Shown piece after piece: positions 14,508-15,837 of a stretch of DNA of 15,837 bases; within the stretch, counting starts at the first letter, position 1, and every line of letters starts with the position of its first letter. The translations under genes were made by a program, and so were the position numbers. The notes under the pieces were generated by a model. It saw nothing but the letters and a program-made list of their open reading frames with translations. It made no database searches and was not told the origin of the DNA. Source of the stretch: Chitinophagaceae bacterium (GTDB taxonomy: Bacteria > Bacteroidota > Bacteroidia > Chitinophagales > Chitinophagaceae); assembly GCA_025963615.1 (NCBI GenBank), contig JAOQAL010000375.1, positions 1 through 15,837 of the forward strand, in the 5' to 3' direction.

Positions 14508-15281
14508 ATGGACGCTGTTATATTTGTTTTACTGGTTTTCGCTGTTTTAATACTGTTATTGGTGATGGTAGTAAAGCCACGCCGCAACGGAAGGGTGATA
14601 GCTCCATTGCCTGTTAGTTACCGGCAATTATTGCAGGAGCATGTAGCATTTTACAGCAACCTGGATGAGGAAAATAAAAAAGCGTTTGAAAACCGTTTAC
14701 AGCATTTTCTTTCGTCCATTCGGATTACCGGTACAGGCGTAATAGTGGAAGATTTAGATAAGGTATTGATTGGCGCCAGCGCCATTATTCCTATTTACTT
14801 TTTTTCAAACTGGGAGTATACTAATATCCGCGAAGTGATCTTATATCCCGGCACATTTAATGAAGAATTTGAAACCGAAGGGCAGAGCCGTTCCGTGTTG
14901 GGTATGGTAGGCGAAGGAGCACTCCAACAGGTCATGTTACTTTCGCAAGTTGCTTTGCGGGAAGGCTTCTCCAATAAAACCGGAAAGAATAATACAGCGA
15001 TTCATGAGTTTATACACCTGGTTGACAAAACGGATGGTGCGGTTGATGGCGTGCCCGAAGTATTGATGCAGCATCAATACACCCTTCCATGGTTGGATAT
15101 GATGCATAAGAATATCAAAGCGATACAAAATAACCAGTCGGATATAAATCCTTATGGAGCGACCAACCAGGCAGAATTTCTGGCGGTGGTATCTGAATAT
15201 TTTTTTGAGCGCCCTGATCTTTTAAAAATAAAACATCCAGATTTGTATGATATGCTGGAGAAGATATTTGGAAAAAGATAA
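14508..15281 (+). CDS. mtfA: MtfA-family zinc-dependent peptidase (M90)
   Basis: This 257-residue protein has one N-terminal membrane segment (about residues 4-22) followed by basic residues, so the catalytic domain probably faces the cytoplasm. The zinc motif HEFIH is at residues 166-170 within AIHEFIHLVDKTDGAVDG. A downstream E223 in NQAEFLAVVSEYFFERP is the likely third ligand, as in the MtfA fold. E. coli MtfA is a soluble aminopeptidase that binds the Mlc repressor and so affects the glucose PTS. Bacteroidota homologues occur without Mlc, so only peptidase activity can be suggested here. The membrane anchor is a difference from the E. coli protein. The gene appears monocistronic, between the 18-bp hairpin and a weak terminator. 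Confidence 0.88.
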   Translation: MDAVIFVLLVFAVLILLLVMVVKPRRNGRVIAPLPVSYRQLLQEHVAFYSNLDEENKKAFENRLQHFLSSIRITGTGVIVEDLDKVLIGASAIIPIYFFSNWEYTNIREVILYPGTFNEEFETEGQSRSVLGMVGEGALQQVMLLSQVALREGFSNKTGKNNTAIHEFIHLVDKTDGAVDGVPEVLMQHQYTLPWLDMMHKNIKAIQNNQSDINPYGATNQAEFLAVVSEYFFERPDLLKIKHPDLYDMLEKIFGKR

Positions 15282-15282
15282 A

Positions 15283-15310
15283 ACCGGCAATGTTTACCCG
15301 GTAATTTTTC
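15283..15310 (+). terminator. Weak candidate terminator after mtfA
   Basis: ACCGG (15283-15287) can pair with CCGGT (15298-15302) across a 10-base loop, followed by AATTTTTCC. The stem is short, so this is a tentative call for the end of mtfA in the 58-bp convergent gap. Confidence 0.3.
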
Positions 15311-15339
15311 CTTGTTGGATCCAGCATCTAATAACCAGC

Positions 15340-15834
15340 TTATTCGCAAAGTTGTAACGTGGCTGTGTTTTTTGTAGTCAACTGGATCAGGAATACTTTC
15401 CCCATTTTATTATAATGCAACACAGCCAGCCCATAGGATGTTTGAAAAGCATCCCAGCCATCATCCTTCAACTTCGGTTGCCCGAAATATTTAACTACCG
15501 CTTTACGGAGCATACCTATTAAAGGCACACTCATACGTCCTTTGAATTTTTCTCCTATTTCTATATAATCCCTGTCCGTATAAAAGTATACGTCACGGTC
15601 TTTATAAAAAATAGTGGCACCGCATTTCGCTGTAGCATTGCCTTCCTCGTCACTGCTGGTGAAACAGGGCATTTTGGTTTTTATCTGCCCCATCGTATAA
15701 TCAGGACGTGCCTCATTCACGGTGCCCCCTAAAATATCAATATAAAATTCATCGCATTTGGCTTTTACCTTCAATTGCGACTGTGCTGATGCAACGCAAA
15801 AAATGACAAGGACAAGAGAAATCGTTTTTTTCAT
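15340..15834 (-). CDS. Secreted protein of unknown function
   Basis: I do not recognise a family. The 164-residue protein starts MKKTISLVLVIFCVASAQSQ, a Sec signal peptide with cleavage likely just before Q20. The mature part has four cysteines (C27, C57, C71 and C163), enough for two disulfides, and mixed alpha/beta-looking sequence. It includes FYIDILGGTVNEARPDYT, an acidic SSDEEGN turn, GATIFYKDRDVYFYTDRDY and a late AVLHYNKMGKVFLIQL strand pair. There is no lipobox, sorting tail or catalytic motif. The start ATG lies three bases from the window edge. A further-upstream start cannot be excluded, but the signal peptide fits this one. It converges with mtfA. Confidence 0.75.
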   Translation of the reverse strand: MKKTISLVLVIFCVASAQSQLKVKAKCDEFYIDILGGTVNEARPDYTMGQIKTKMPCFTSSDEEGNATAKCGATIFYKDRDVYFYTDRDYIEIGEKFKGRMSVPLIGMLRKAVVKYFGQPKLKDDGWDAFQTSYGLAVLHYNKMGKVFLIQLTTKNTATLQLCE

Positions 15835-15837
15835 GCT

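Noticed and set aside
1..15837. CRISPR array, tRNA, rRNA, insertion sequence or prophage genes
   Set aside because: No regularly spaced identical short repeats, no cloverleaf or rRNA-like sequence, and no transposase, integrase or phage protein could be recognised. The repeats present are dispersed, not arrayed.

Overview
The window looks like chromosomal DNA from a member of the Bacteroidota, most likely family Chitinophagaceae. This rests on the protein types (mitochondrial-type aconitase, small PspC protein, Rcp1-like receiver, CheB-CheR-kinase fusion, several lineage-restricted secreted proteins), on A-rich start regions with no strong Shine-Dalgarno sequence, on moderate GC content, and on intergenic DNA full of short dispersed repeats. 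I see no rRNA, tRNA, CRISPR array, transposase or phage gene, and the layout is that of an ordinary chromosome rather than an island.

Left part (1-4200): the N-terminal part of a probable AraC-family regulator runs off the left edge on the minus strand, with a small PspC-domain membrane protein upstream of it. A divergent aconitate hydratase gene follows on the plus strand and ends in a strong hairpin. Convergent to it is a secreted PIG-L/LmbE-type deacetylase.

Middle left (4200-6890): a 645-bp gene-free stretch carries several repeats. Next comes a Tat-exported TIM-barrel sugar isomerase/epimerase-like protein. It is separated by a perfect 13-bp hairpin terminator from a convergent small secreted protein. 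A second gene-free stretch (6241-6892) carries AAATGTTTA iterations, an orphan terminator-like hairpin and a second copy of the main repeat.

Signalling module (6893-11502): a stand-alone CheY/Rcp1-like receiver on the minus strand is divergent from a 1285-residue CheB-CheR-coiled coil-PAS-GAF-histidine kinase protein that has no receiver of its own. The two probably form a phosphorelay pair. Directly oriented copies of the same intergenic repeat flank the pair.

Right part (11503-15837): a RibD_C/DHFR-like reductase is followed by a small secreted-protein gene whose 3' end runs into a CTTTGCG-type repeat and is probably truncated. A cluster of such repeats follows, including two 98-bp copies about 97% identical and 174 bp apart. 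Then come a ten-helix HGSNAT/DUF5009-type acetyltransferase, an 18-bp perfect hairpin, an MtfA (M90) zinc peptidase and a convergent small secreted protein at the right edge.

I found no clearly new multi-gene system. The points most worth following are the repeat families, the repeat-truncated gene, the signalling pair with its flanking repeats, and the orphan hairpins.
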